Source of the DNA: Solirubrobacterales bacterium
GTDB taxonomy: Bacteria; Actinomycetota; Thermoleophilia; Solirubrobacterales; Solirubrobacteraceae
NCBI GenBank assembly: GCA_025963965.1
Contig: JAOPZS010000023.1
Coordinates: 1 to 63,025 of the forward strand
Direction: 5' to 3'
DNA length: 63,025 nt
This document shows, in pieces, positions 33,189-41,361 of the stretch. Position 1 is the first letter of the stretch. Every line of letters begins with the position of its first letter. The position numbers and the translations under genes were made by a program. The notes beneath the pieces were generated by a model. It had not been told where the DNA came from and ran no database searches. It saw nothing but the letters and a program-made list of their open reading frames with translations.

Positions 33189-33194
33189 TAGATT
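33189..33194 (+). promoter_or_regulatory. Possible -10 box with long leader
   Basis: TAGATT, 135 bp upstream of the secreted cupredoxin-like gene. If used, the mRNA has a leader of about 130 nt rich in G/C that can form several short hairpins; I could not match it to a known riboswitch. Confidence 0.3.
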
Positions 33195-33329
33195 CCCGTG
33201 CGCCGCGGCCGATGCCGTGGGCACCTGGGCGCGGGGGGTCGACTTGAAGGGTCGCCAGCGGCTCGGGGAGGTTGCGCAGGCCCACCCCTGCCCGGGAGCA
33301 GCACCGCCCGGGCCGACGAAAGGATCCGC

Positions 33330-34184
33330 ATGTCGAAGACCCGTCTTCCGCGCAGGGCCGCTGTTTGCTTGGCACTGCTCGGCTCGGCGCTGCTGTCGCT
33401 CACGGGCCTCTCCGCCGCCCAGGCCGCGGCCCCGCTGCCGACACTCAAACTGTCGTTGACCAAGGGCGCGATCGCCGTCTCCGGCTCGACCGTCTCGGGC
33501 GCCGTCAACGTCGCAGTCACCTCTGCGACAGACCTCAAGGAACCGTCTCCGCTGCTCATCCGCCTGAACCCAGGCGCGACCGTGGCGGAATTCGAAGCGC
33601 TGCTCAACTCCAAGGCGATCAGCGATCCGAACAACATCAGCAAAGTCGGCGCGATGGTGTTCGATGCCTCGGGCACCCCGGGCGCCACGAACGAAGTGCA
33701 GACCGAACTGAAGCCCGGTAACTACATTGCCCTGAACGTGGAAGGCGAAAGCCCGAAGAATCCGCCCCATGTCGCCTTCACCGTGACCGCCTCGCCATCC
33801 CCGGCGGTGCTCCCGGCGCCGGCAGCCACGATCAAGTCGATCGACTTCGCCTTCAAGGGTCCGAGCACGCTCAAAGTAGGCCAGCTCGTCCGCTTCGAAA
33901 ACGAAGGCTTTCTAGTGCACATGGACTTCGCGGCCCCGGTGAAGAGCAAAAAGGCGGCGCTGAAGGCGATCGCCTACTTCAAGGTCGGCAAGGAAAAGGC
34001 CGTGTTCAAGCTCGTCAGCGGCGAACCGGTCTCCTTCTTCGGGCCGCTCTCGACCGGTGGCATCCAGCAGGAGACGATCACCGCAAAGCCCGGTTGGTAC
34101 GTCCAGACCTGCTTCATGGACACCCAGGACCACCGCCAGCACACGAGGCTGGGGATGGTGCGGCTGCTTCACATCGTCAAGTAG
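33330..34184 (+). CDS. Secreted cupredoxin-like protein
   Basis: A 284-residue secreted protein. Signal peptide: RAAVCLALLGSALLSLTGLS then AAQAAA. The N-terminal part (about 35-165) is beta-rich without clear motifs. The C-terminal part (about 165-284) resembles a cupredoxin: FENEGFLVHMDFAAPV, and YVQTCFMDTQDHRQHTRLGM with Cys, then His (C-x9-H) and Met (H-x4-M), the spacing of type I copper-site ligands. Copper binding is inferred. ATG at 33330 is preceded by an AAAGGA ribosome binding site. A hairpin terminator follows. Confidence 0.7.
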   Translation: MSKTRLPRRAAVCLALLGSALLSLTGLSAAQAAAPLPTLKLSLTKGAIAVSGSTVSGAVNVAVTSATDLKEPSPLLIRLNPGATVAEFEALLNSKAISDPNNISKVGAMVFDASGTPGATNEVQTELKPGNYIALNVEGESPKNPPHVAFTVTASPSPAVLPAPAATIKSIDFAFKGPSTLKVGQLVRFENEGFLVHMDFAAPVKSKKAALKAIAYFKVGKEKAVFKLVSGEPVSFFGPLSTGGIQQETITAKPGWYVQTCFMDTQDHRQHTRLGMVRLLHIVK

Positions 34185-34200
34185 CGCCCCGCCCATCTGC

Positions 34201-34229
34201 GGCGCCCGGTCGGACCCCGGCCGGGCGCC
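34201..34229. terminator. Hairpin between convergent genes
   Basis: GGCGCCCGG and its complement form a 9-bp stem over an 11-nt loop, 17 bp after the cupredoxin-like gene and 31 bp from the DegV stop on the other strand. It can serve both directions; no T-run. Confidence 0.55.
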
Positions 34230-34259
34230 GGCGGGCAGGTGAGGTCGCGGGTCGCCCGG

Positions 34260-35159
34260 TCAGTCCGGGCGGCTCAGGCCGCCGACGAGCACGCCGGCGC
34301 CGAGGTGCGCCCCGAGCACCGGGCCGACCTCTGTGCAGAACAGCGGCTCGCAGCCGAACAGCTCGCTCCCGGCCGCGACCAGACGCTCGGCGTCAGCTGC
34401 GGCCTGGGCGTGCTGGACGATCCAGTCGCTCGCGCCTCGGTCGCGCAACTCGACGAGGTGAGTGACCATCCGCTCCATCGCCCGCCTGTGTGTGCGGACG
34501 CGCCCGACCGGCGCGATCTCCGTCCCGAACGTCAGGATCGGCTTGATCTTCAGCGCCATCCCGATCGTCGCCTGCGCGGCTCCGATGCGTCCGCCCTTGC
34601 GCAGGTACTCGAGCGTGTCCAGGCAGAACCAGATGTCCAGCGTCTCGCGGGCCTGCTTCACCGCGGCGAGGATCTCCGCGCTGCCGAGGCCTTGCTCGGC
34701 GAGACGGGCGGCGCTCAGCACGAGGCAGCCCAGGCCGCCTGCGCCCGTCTGGCCGTCGTGCACAGTGACTTCTCCCGGCGTCCCCTCAGCGAGGAGGATC
34801 GCAGCCGCTTCGCGTGCGCTCTGGCATGTGCCAGAGAGACCCGCCGCGATGTGGATCGAGAGCACGTCGCGGCCCGCCTCGACGAGCGGCCGGTACACAT
34901 CCAGGAAGTCTCCGATCGAGGGCTGCGAGGTCGTCGGCAGGACCGCCGACTCATGCAGGCGCGCGTAGAAGGCGTCGAGGTCGCGGTAGCTGTGCTCCGG
35001 TCTCAGATCGCCCTCCCAGCCGACGTACAGGCTCACGACATTCACCTGAAAGCGCTCGATCAGCCGAGCCGGCAGATACGTCGTGCTGTCGGTGACGATC
35101 GCCACCCCCGCCGAGGAGGGGCGCTTCGCTGGGTCATCGGGGGCGGCCACGGACGGCAC
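34260..35159 (-). CDS. DegV-family fatty-acid-binding protein
   Basis: A 299-residue DegV protein. Family motifs: AIVTDSTTYLPARLIE (residue ~20), VLPTTSQPSIGDFLDVYRPL, SIHIAAGLSGTCQSAREAA (Ser in the lipid site) and LDTLEYLRKGGRIGAAQATI with the following KIKPILTF. DegV proteins bind fatty acids and, in Firmicutes, feed the fatty-acid kinase FakA; no FakA gene is here. GTG at 35159 directly follows a TAGGCT box, so the GTG three codons later (35150, 9 nt after that box) may be the real start. Confidence 0.9.
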   Translation of the reverse strand: MPSVAAPDDPAKRPSSAGVAIVTDSTTYLPARLIERFQVNVVSLYVGWEGDLRPEHSYRDLDAFYARLHESAVLPTTSQPSIGDFLDVYRPLVEAGRDVLSIHIAAGLSGTCQSAREAAAILLAEGTPGEVTVHDGQTGAGGLGCLVLSAARLAEQGLGSAEILAAVKQARETLDIWFCLDTLEYLRKGGRIGAAQATIGMALKIKPILTFGTEIAPVGRVRTHRRAMERMVTHLVELRDRGASDWIVQHAQAAADAERLVAAGSELFGCEPLFCTEVGPVLGAHLGAGVLVGGLSRPD

Positions 35160-35242
35160 AGCCTACGGGCCGTGGCCGCGAGCCGCGCAGGAGGCCGATA
35201 CGGAAGCGTGCGCCGGTGGTCCCGCCGGCTGGCGCCCCGGCC

Positions 35243-35800
35243 TCAGGGGAGCGTCAGCGAGACCGAGACAGGGCCGAACGTCGGGCAGAGCGCATTGCTC
35301 ATCCGCTTGTTCAGCTTGATCCGGGCGACGCTCAACGCGACCGTCAGGGGCTGTTGCTGGACGAGCGTCGCCGCGGTGTGCCCGGCCTGGTACAGGCAGT
35401 GCACGCCCGGCAGCGCGACGAGCTGTGCCTGCAAGGCGAGTCTCGGCGAGCCGTGCACGATGGCCGTGTGCCCGGCCGTGTCGATCACGAGGTGCCACGG
35501 CAGGTTGGCGCCGCTGACCTCTACTTCTCCGAGCGTCGTGTCACAGAGCAGCGCCCCGGTGTCGAGGATCGAGACCCTCATGCGGCTGCCATGCGTGACC
35601 GTCGTTACGTCCTGCGGCGCCGGTTCGTGCGCGGGGTCGATCCGGCAGGTGACCGGTCCGAGCGAGGTTTCCACCGTCACCGCGTCGAGCGCTCCCAAGC
35701 CGCGTGGCGCGCCGCCGGCTCCCGCCGGCACCGCCGAGATGGCGACCAGCAGGCCGCATACGAGTGCAGACAGACCCAACCCCCTGCGAGCGCGACTCAT
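35243..35800 (-). CDS. Small secreted protein of unknown function
   Basis: A 185-residue protein with an N-terminal signal peptide (RRGLGLSALVCGLLVAISAV then PAGAGG). The mature part is mostly short beta strands (AVTVETSLGPVTCRIDP, RMRVSILDTGALLCDTTLG, VEVSGANLPWHLVIDTAGHT) with several cysteines that could form disulfides. No family recognised. ATG at 35800 is supported by a very strong Shine-Dalgarno (GGAGGGGGAGGGG region) 7-20 nt upstream; the frame extends a further 20 codons without a signal-like sequence. Confidence 0.65.
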   Translation of the reverse strand: MSRARRGLGLSALVCGLLVAISAVPAGAGGAPRGLGALDAVTVETSLGPVTCRIDPAHEPAPQDVTTVTHGSRMRVSILDTGALLCDTTLGEVEVSGANLPWHLVIDTAGHTAIVHGSPRLALQAQLVALPGVHCLYQAGHTAATLVQQQPLTVALSVARIKLNKRMSNALCPTFGPVSVSLTLP

Positions 35801-35889
35801 CCGATTGCCCCTCCCCCTCCGGATCGGCGGCGGCATGACCGCCGGGATGCGGACCCTCATCGGAGCCCGACTGGCCGGAGCCTACTCGC

Positions 35890-36930
35890 TCAGCGGATGA
35901 TCGAGTCCATGCGTGTCGCTGCGATCGTCTCCCGCAGCGTCTCGAGCGCGTTGTGGCGAGGGCGCCAGCCGAGCTCTTTGCGGGCCTTCGCCGCGCTCAT
36001 GATCACCGGCTCGCGGAAGGCCGCGATCCACTGCGCCTGGGCCGGCAGGAAGCCGAGCCGTGAGACCATCTCGGCGGCGGCGTCGACGGCCAGCTCGGGG
36101 AGCGGAATCGAGTACCAGCCGAGCTCATCGGCGAGCTGTCTCACGGTCAGCTCGCCTGGGGCGGCGAGGTTGTAGATGCCCGGTCGCCCGCGGCCGACGA
36201 CGCCGGCGCGCATCGCCGAGGCGACGTCGTCGTGGTGGACCAGCTGGAACGGAACGCCAGGGTCCGGCAGGACAGGTCGCAGCATCGGCACCCCTTCGAG
36301 CAGGCTCAGTACCGGACCCGGCAGCCGCCCGGAGACCTGCGTGTAGGGGAGGCTGTCGATCAGCAGTGGCGCCTGCGGGCCGGCCACGATGCACGGCCGG
36401 AACACGTACGCCTTCGTGCGCGAGCCGTGCAGCGCATCGGCCAGCAGTTCCTCGACCTCGGCCTTCTGTGCGGAGTAGTAGTGCGCAGAGGTGCCGCGCG
36501 CCGCGACGTCCTCGGTCAGCGGCTGGGGATTGTCCTTGTGGAAGCCGTAGGCGGCGACAGACGAGGCGTACACGAGCCGTTTGACACCCGCCTGGACGGC
36601 GGCTTCGAACACGTTGCGCGAGCCGTCGAGGTTGACTCGCCGGCTCGCCTTCGCGCTACCCATGATCATGAAGGCGAGGTGGACCACGACGTCGGCCTCC
36701 TCGATCAGGCGCACGACCTTGCGACGGTCGAGCACGTCGCCGCGCCGGTAGACGACCTTCTTCCAGCCGCGCTCGCGCGGGTCGAACGGGCGCCGTGCCA
36801 TGCCCAGGATCTGACCGACCTCGCGCGAGCGCTCGAGCGCCGCGACCACGGCTCGGCCGATCTCGCCTGTCGGCCCGGTGACGGCCACCGTCAGCTGCCT
36901 GGGGCGGCGGGCTCTCGCGGAGGAGGCCAT
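35890..36930 (-). CDS. NAD-dependent epimerase/dehydratase (extended SDR)
   Basis: A 346-residue extended short-chain dehydrogenase. Coenzyme loop VAVTGPTGEIGRAVVAALE (TGxxGxxG) near residue 15; DVVVHLAFMIMG (strand-4 region); VYASSVAAYGFH with the catalytic Ser/Thr; HYYSAQKAEVEELL with the YxxxK pair near residue 165. Many relatives act on nucleotide sugars or reduce ketones; the substrate is unknown. A -10 box TAGAAC is 6 nt before the ATG, implying a leaderless mRNA divergent from the permease gene. Confidence 0.87.
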   Translation of the reverse strand: MASSARARRPRQLTVAVTGPTGEIGRAVVAALERSREVGQILGMARRPFDPRERGWKKVVYRRGDVLDRRKVVRLIEEADVVVHLAFMIMGSAKASRRVNLDGSRNVFEAAVQAGVKRLVYASSVAAYGFHKDNPQPLTEDVAARGTSAHYYSAQKAEVEELLADALHGSRTKAYVFRPCIVAGPQAPLLIDSLPYTQVSGRLPGPVLSLLEGVPMLRPVLPDPGVPFQLVHHDDVASAMRAGVVGRGRPGIYNLAAPGELTVRQLADELGWYSIPLPELAVDAAAEMVSRLGFLPAQAQWIAAFREPVIMSAAKARKELGWRPRHNALETLRETIAATRMDSIIR

Positions 36931-36984
36931 TGCGTGGTTCTATCGCATCCGCCGTCCTCCTGTTCGCACCGCTAGATTCAGGCG
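36931..36984. promoter_or_regulatory. Divergent leaderless promoters: SDR / ExxE permease
   Basis: Minus-strand TAGAAC (36937-36942) 6 nt from the ATG at 36930; plus-strand TAGATT (36973-36978) 6 nt from the ATG at 36985. Confidence 0.5.
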
Positions 36985-37722
36985 ATGAACGGAGCCGAGC
37001 TCGGGCTCGCCGTCTCGGTCTTCCTCGCCAGCGCCGTCGAGTGTGTCGAGGCGCTGACGATCGTGCTCGCCGTCGGGTCGACGCGCAGCTGGCGCTCGGC
37101 GCTGGCCGGCGTCGGCGCCGCGCTCGTGGCGCTCGCGGTGGTCATCGCCGCGCTCGGCGCGGGGCTCAGCGCCCTGCCGGTGGATGCGCTGCGTCTCATC
37201 ATCGGCGCGCTGCTGCTCCTGTTCGGAGCGCAATGGTTGCGAAAGGCCGTCCTGCGTCAGGCAGGCCGCAAGGCGCTGCGCGACGAGGACGCTGCCTTCC
37301 GCGAGGAGCTCGATGCTGCCCACACCGCGGAGCGCCCCGCCGGGGAGTGGGATCCGTACGCGTTCTCGATCGCCGCCAAAGGCGTGCTGCTCGAGGGCCT
37401 CGAGGTGGCGCTGATCGTCGTCACCTTCGGCGCCGACCACCACCGCACCGGGCTCGCCGCGGCAGCCGCGGGCGTGGCGGTGCTCACTGTGCTGCTCGCC
37501 GGCGTGGCTGTCCGCAGGCCGCTTGCAAGAGTGCCTGAGAACTTGATGAAGTACGCCGTCGGGGTTCTGCTCAGCGCGTTCGGCATCTTCTGGTTCGCCG
37601 AGGGGGCAGGCGTCAGCTGGCCCGGCGGCGAGGCGATCCTGCTGGCCCTGATCGCCGCCGTGCTCGCCTGCTCGCTGCTGGCCGTGCAGCTGCTCCGGCG
37701 CACCCCCGGCGATCTCGCCTGA
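36985..37722 (+). CDS. Predicted membrane permease with two ExxE motifs (COG4280-like)
   Basis: A 245-residue protein with about seven transmembrane helices. Two related motifs, SAVECVEALTIVLAVGS near residue 16 and GVLLEGLEVALIVVTFGAD near residue 134, each put an ExxE pair at the start of a helix and suggest an internal duplication. The second resembles the REGLE helix of FTR1-type iron permeases, so a metal-ion transport role is possible but unproven. The charged loop between the halves (REELDAAHTAERPAGEWDP) is probably cytoplasmic. The ArsB-like gene starts 4 bp later, likely one operon. Confidence 0.75.
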   Translation: MNGAELGLAVSVFLASAVECVEALTIVLAVGSTRSWRSALAGVGAALVALAVVIAALGAGLSALPVDALRLIIGALLLLFGAQWLRKAVLRQAGRKALRDEDAAFREELDAAHTAERPAGEWDPYAFSIAAKGVLLEGLEVALIVVTFGADHHRTGLAAAAAGVAVLTVLLAGVAVRRPLARVPENLMKYAVGVLLSAFGIFWFAEGAGVSWPGGEAILLALIAAVLACSLLAVQLLRRTPGDLA

Positions 37723-37726
37723 GCCG

Positions 37727-38788
37727 GTGGTGCTCGCGGCAGCCCACGTGCGGGCCGCGCTCGGGCAGTCCTGGCCGCCGTTCGTGCTCGTCGCCGGATT
37801 GCTGCTGCTCGGTCAGCTGGCCGGCCGCGACGGGCTGTTCGACGCCGCCGCGTCGCGGCTGGTGCGCGTGCCGGGCGAAGCCGTCGCGACCCTACTGGCG
37901 TGCCTCGCCCTGGTCGCGCTCGTCACCGCCCTGCTCAACCTCGACACGGCCGTCGTGTTCCTCACGCCCGTGCTGCTCGGTGTCGCCGAGCGGCGGCGCC
38001 TGGACCCGTCCCCGTTCCTCTACGGGGCGATCTTCATGGCCAATGCCTCGTCGCTGTTCCTGCCCGGCTCGAACCTCACGAACCTGCTCGTGCTCGCCGG
38101 TGCTCACCGCAGCGGCGGATCGTTCCTGACGACGATGCTGCCCGCGGCCGGCGCCGCGGTGCTCGCGACCGCCGTCGGGCTGCTCTTGATCCACCGCCGC
38201 GCCCTCGCCGCGCACGCGGCCCCGCCCGCCCTCGAGCCGCCGCAGCCGATCCGCGTCGGCCCCGGGCTGATCGGCGCCGTCCTCGCGGCGGCGCTGATCG
38301 TCGCGCTCCAGGATCCCGCGCTGCCCGTCCTCGGCCTGGCCGTCGTGCTGCTTGCCTGGAGCGCCGCCCGCGGCCGCCTCGACCCCCGCCGCGCGCTCGC
38401 CGCGCTCGGAGCGCCGACGCTGCTCGTCCTGTTCGCCCTGTCGGTCGCTCTCGGCGTGCTCGCACGTTCGGGAGCCGTGTCCCTCGGCTGGCTGCACGAC
38501 GCGGGCGCCCCCGCGACGGCGGGCGTCGCCGCCCTCTCGACGGTGCTCATCAACAACCTGCCGTCCGCCGTCTTGCTCTCCTCGACCGGTCACCTGCAGG
38601 CGCAGGCGCTGCTGATCGGTCTCAACGTCGGCCCGAATCTCGCCGTCACCGGGTCGCTCGCGGTGCTGCTTTGGTGGCGTGCCGCGCGTGCCGCCGGCGC
38701 GACCCCCTCCGCGCTCACCTACTCCAAGCAGGGCCTGCTGCTCGCACCGGTCGCGATCGCCCTCGCGCTGCTCGCCTCGAGCGCCTAG
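37727..38788 (+). CDS. ArsB/NhaD-type (ion transporter superfamily) carrier
   Basis: A 353-residue polytopic protein with about ten helices. Typical ArsB-like signatures are LVTALLNLDTAVVFLTPVLL near residue 68, FMANASSLFLPGSNLTNLL near 104 and AALSTVLINNLPSAVLLSS near 270; the two unwound N/P-containing segments are the substrate sites of this superfamily. It is shorter than E. coli ArsB (about 430). Substrate (arsenite, Na+/H+ or an organic anion) cannot be set from sequence; there is no arsR or arsC here. It probably shares a transcript with the preceding permease. Confidence 0.82.
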   Translation: MVLAAAHVRAALGQSWPPFVLVAGLLLLGQLAGRDGLFDAAASRLVRVPGEAVATLLACLALVALVTALLNLDTAVVFLTPVLLGVAERRRLDPSPFLYGAIFMANASSLFLPGSNLTNLLVLAGAHRSGGSFLTTMLPAAGAAVLATAVGLLLIHRRALAAHAAPPALEPPQPIRVGPGLIGAVLAAALIVALQDPALPVLGLAVVLLAWSAARGRLDPRRALAALGAPTLLVLFALSVALGVLARSGAVSLGWLHDAGAPATAGVAALSTVLINNLPSAVLLSSTGHLQAQALLIGLNVGPNLAVTGSLAVLLWWRAARAAGATPSALTYSKQGLLLAPVAIALALLASSA

Positions 38789-38846
38789 CCGGCCACGCAG
38801 ATCTGCGCCGATATGCGCCGACGGCGGCGCCCGGGGTGGGCTCCCG

Positions 38847-38852
38847 TAAATT
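38847..38852 (+). promoter_or_regulatory. -10 box of flippase-like gene
   Basis: TAAATT, 6 nt before the GTG at 38859. Confidence 0.5.
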
Positions 38853-38858
38853 GGGTCC

Positions 38859-39959
38859 GTGCCCTCCCTGCCGGTTTCGACCTCGATCGGCCAGAGCCTC
38901 AACACGTTCTTCGACGCCGTCGGGCAGTTCTTCTCGGATCTCGCCGCCGTGCACTGGCCGGCGCTGCTGATCGGTCTGCTGTTCTTCGGAGCGAACCTGA
39001 CGATCCGCTCGCGTGCCTTCTTCAACAGCCTGCGCGCCGCCTACCCTGCCGCCACGTTCCAGTGGCGGCGGGTGTGGGGCGCCTACTTCGCGGCCGTCGG
39101 GTTCAACAACGTCGTGCCGGCCCGCGGCGGCGACGTCATAAAGTTATTCCTGACGCGCTCCTCGATCCCCGGCTCGCGCTACCCGACCGTCGCAGCCGCC
39201 TTCTTCGTGGAGTCGATCTTCGATGCCACCGTCGGCGTGTTCGTCCTGATCTACGCGTTCAGCCAGGGCGTCTTCCCGAAGCCGCCCGACCTCTCGAAGC
39301 TCAGCTCGTTCGACATCTCGTTCTTCTTCGCCCACTTTCGCCTCACGTTGTTCCTGATCACAGCCCTCGCCGTCGCCGGGCTGGTCGCCTTCGCCCTGCT
39401 CTCGACGAGGGCCCGCGCGTTCTGGCTGCGCGTGCGCCAGGGCGTCGCGATCCTCAGCGACAAACGCCGCTATCTGCGTGAGGTCGCCGCATTGCAGGTC
39501 GTCGCGTGGCTGTGCCGCTTCGCGGCGTTCTGGTTCCTGCTGGACGCCTTCCGCGTCGGCGGCTCCGTGCAGAACGTGCTGCTCGTGTTCGGCGTCAACC
39601 AGGTGGCCGGGGCCGTGCCGTTCACGCCCGGTGGTGCCGGCGTCCAGCAGGCGCTGCTCGTCAAGGTCTTCTCGCACAAGGCCACCACGTCGGTGGTGGC
39701 CGCCTACTCCGTCGGCCAGCAGATCGCGATCGCGGCATTCACGGCGCTGGTCGGTCTCGCCGCTGTCGTGTTCATCTTCCGCTTTCGCTCCTTCAAGGAG
39801 GTGATCGCCGCAGGGCGCGCCTCCCAGCAGGCCGAGAAGGCCGACGAGCGCGGCGGTCAAGTCGACTTCGCCCAGGAGCGCCCGCCGCCCGATGAGGAGA
39901 GCGAACGCGAGGCGCGGGCGCGCCGCCGTCGCGAACGGCGAGCCGGCTCGCGCTACTGA
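38859..39959 (+). CDS. Lysylphosphatidylglycerol synthase/flippase-like membrane protein (UPF0104)
   Basis: A 366-residue membrane protein of the UPF0104/LPG_synthase_TM family. Signatures: AAVGFNNVVPARGGDVIKLF near residue 82 and FTPGGAGVQQALLVKVF near residue 256, the two half-sites shared with MprF flippase domains. About eight helices; the last 45 residues are a charged cytoplasmic tail (EERPPPDEESEREARARRRR). Relatives move lipid-linked intermediates across the membrane; substrate unknown. It ends 7 bp inside the convergent small gene. Confidence 0.85.
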   Translation: MPSLPVSTSIGQSLNTFFDAVGQFFSDLAAVHWPALLIGLLFFGANLTIRSRAFFNSLRAAYPAATFQWRRVWGAYFAAVGFNNVVPARGGDVIKLFLTRSSIPGSRYPTVAAAFFVESIFDATVGVFVLIYAFSQGVFPKPPDLSKLSSFDISFFFAHFRLTLFLITALAVAGLVAFALLSTRARAFWLRVRQGVAILSDKRRYLREVAALQVVAWLCRFAAFWFLLDAFRVGGSVQNVLLVFGVNQVAGAVPFTPGGAGVQQALLVKVFSHKATTSVVAAYSVGQQIAIAAFTALVGLAAVVFIFRFRSFKEVIAAGRASQQAEKADERGGQVDFAQERPPPDEESEREARARRRRERRAGSRY

Positions 39960-40225
39960 AGGCCCTCGCGGGCCTCACGCACCAGCGCGACCGCCTCGGG
40001 GAAGACGCGTGCGATGACCGTGCGGATCTGCTCCGCCTGAGCCTCGGCGTTGCCCTGGACGTTGATGCGCCCGACCGCTGCGACCGTCATGTCGACGGCG
40101 AGCTTGATCGCGTTGTCCGCCCAGGCCAGGCGCTGGCTGCCCTGCATCTGCTCCGCGAACTCGGCGAGGCGGCGCTGCAGCTCCTCGGGATCACCGAACA
40201 TGTCTCCGAGCCCGCCGCCTTCCAT
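39953..40225 (-). CDS. Small helical protein of unknown function
   Basis: A 90-residue, mostly helical and acidic protein: GDPEELQRRLAEFAEQMQGS, RLAWADNAIKLAVDMTVAAV and QAEQIRTVIARVFPEAVALV. The glycine/methionine-rich start followed by a Q/E-rich helix superficially recalls YbaB-like proteins but no family can be assigned. Its -10 box (TATGAT) is 6 nt from the ATG and overlaps the promoter of the divergent gene. It convergently overlaps the flippase-like gene by 7 bp. Confidence 0.7.
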   Translation of the reverse strand: MEGGGLGDMFGDPEELQRRLAEFAEQMQGSQRLAWADNAIKLAVDMTVAAVGRINVQGNAEAQAEQIRTVIARVFPEAVALVREAREGLQ

Positions 40226-40251
40226 GCTCAGATCATAGACTGCCCTGCTCG
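40226..40251. promoter_or_regulatory. Back-to-back overlapping -10 boxes
   Basis: In only 26 bp between two divergent start codons lie TATGAT on the minus strand (40232-40237) and TAGACT on the plus strand (40236-40241), sharing two bases. They are 6 and 10 nt from their start codons. Confidence 0.5.
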
Positions 40252-41187
40252 ATGCCCAGCGACCCCGATATCCGCAAGCAGACCGCCTGGGAGCTGAACA
40301 GGCGCACGCGCCTCGCAGTCCCGGCGTTCGCCGGCGGCTTCCTGTACCTGCTGAGCGCGATCATCATCACCTCGACGCTCAACGGGCTGCCCACCGTCGG
40401 GCCGTTGCAGGGGCTCGGGCCGGCGATCTCAGGCGAAGCCAACCCGGCGGTGAGCCCGCGCACCGACGAGGTCAAATTCATCTCGCACCACGCCTTCCCG
40501 CTGATCGCCGGGAGCATCCTCGCCGCGATCGCGATCGGTGCGTTGACGCTGATCCTGCTGCTGCTCTTCAACGCCGCCGCCTTCCGGCGGCCGACGATCT
40601 GGCGTCCGGCTCGCCTGCTCGTGCTGGGCGGCGGCATCGCGGTGGCGCTCGCGAGCATCGCGCACGAGATCGTCTATGCGATCGAGACGCACAACTTCTC
40701 CGTCGGGCACGACTTCACCCGCAACGCGGTCGACAACGCCCTGACGAAGGGCACGCCCAACCAGGTCGTCGCCTATCTGTCGCTGCTCGCCGGCCTGTCG
40801 CTCGTCGTCGGCATGATCGTCGTGCTGCTGAACTCCATGCGCTCCGGGCTGCTACCGCGCTGGATGGCGATCCTCGGCATGTTCAGCGGCCTGCTGATCC
40901 TGCTCCCGAACGTCGGTGCAACCCTGCAGCTGATCCCGGCCTTCTGGCTCGTGATGATGGGAATCCTGCTCGCCGGGCGCTGGATGAACGGCGACCCGCC
41001 CGCATGGGAGGCCGGCGAGGCCCGTCCGTGGCCGACCCGCGCGCAGATGCAGGCTGAACGCTCGGCCCGGTCCAAAGGCGAACCGGTTCCCGCGGCCGCC
41101 AGGGTCGGCGACGTCGCCCCCGCAGCGAAGCCGCAGCAGACAGGCACGTCGCGAAAGCGCCGCCGCAAGGGCGGCGCCCGCGGCTGA
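40252..41187 (+). CDS. Multi-pass membrane protein of unknown function
   Basis: A 311-residue protein with about six or seven transmembrane helices: LAVPAFAGGFLYLLSAIIIT, AFPLIAGSILAAIAIGALTL, LLVLGGGIAVALASIAHEIV, VVAYLSLLAGLSLVVGMIVV and MAILGMFSGLLILLPNVGAT then LQLIPAFWLVMMGILLAG. The arrangement resembles DUF4386-type proteins but is not diagnostic. The last 60 residues are a hydrophilic basic tail ending in lysines and arginines. No catalytic motif is visible. ATG at 40252; promoter overlapping the divergent gene. Confidence 0.75.
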   Translation: MPSDPDIRKQTAWELNRRTRLAVPAFAGGFLYLLSAIIITSTLNGLPTVGPLQGLGPAISGEANPAVSPRTDEVKFISHHAFPLIAGSILAAIAIGALTLILLLLFNAAAFRRPTIWRPARLLVLGGGIAVALASIAHEIVYAIETHNFSVGHDFTRNAVDNALTKGTPNQVVAYLSLLAGLSLVVGMIVVLLNSMRSGLLPRWMAILGMFSGLLILLPNVGATLQLIPAFWLVMMGILLAGRWMNGDPPAWEAGEARPWPTRAQMQAERSARSKGEPVPAAARVGDVAPAAKPQQTGTSRKRRRKGGARG

Positions 41188-41361
41188 CGCGGCCGGGTCG
41201 CGGACGGTCGCGCCCCGCCGTCCCGTCTGTCAGCAGTCTGACCTGCAAGCCGCGCCGCGTTCCGATTGGGCGGATTGGCGTTGGGTAGGTAGCCGCTAGG
41301 GAACGAGGGAGGACGGCTGGTGGCCTGAGCCTCGCTCGCATGGCTATCGAAGGAGGCGGCA

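Noticed and set aside
33195-33329. A known riboswitch in the leader of the cupredoxin-like gene
   Set aside because: The leader can fold, but I could not match conserved motifs of cobalamin, TPP, SAM, glycine, ydaO or GEMM riboswitches.
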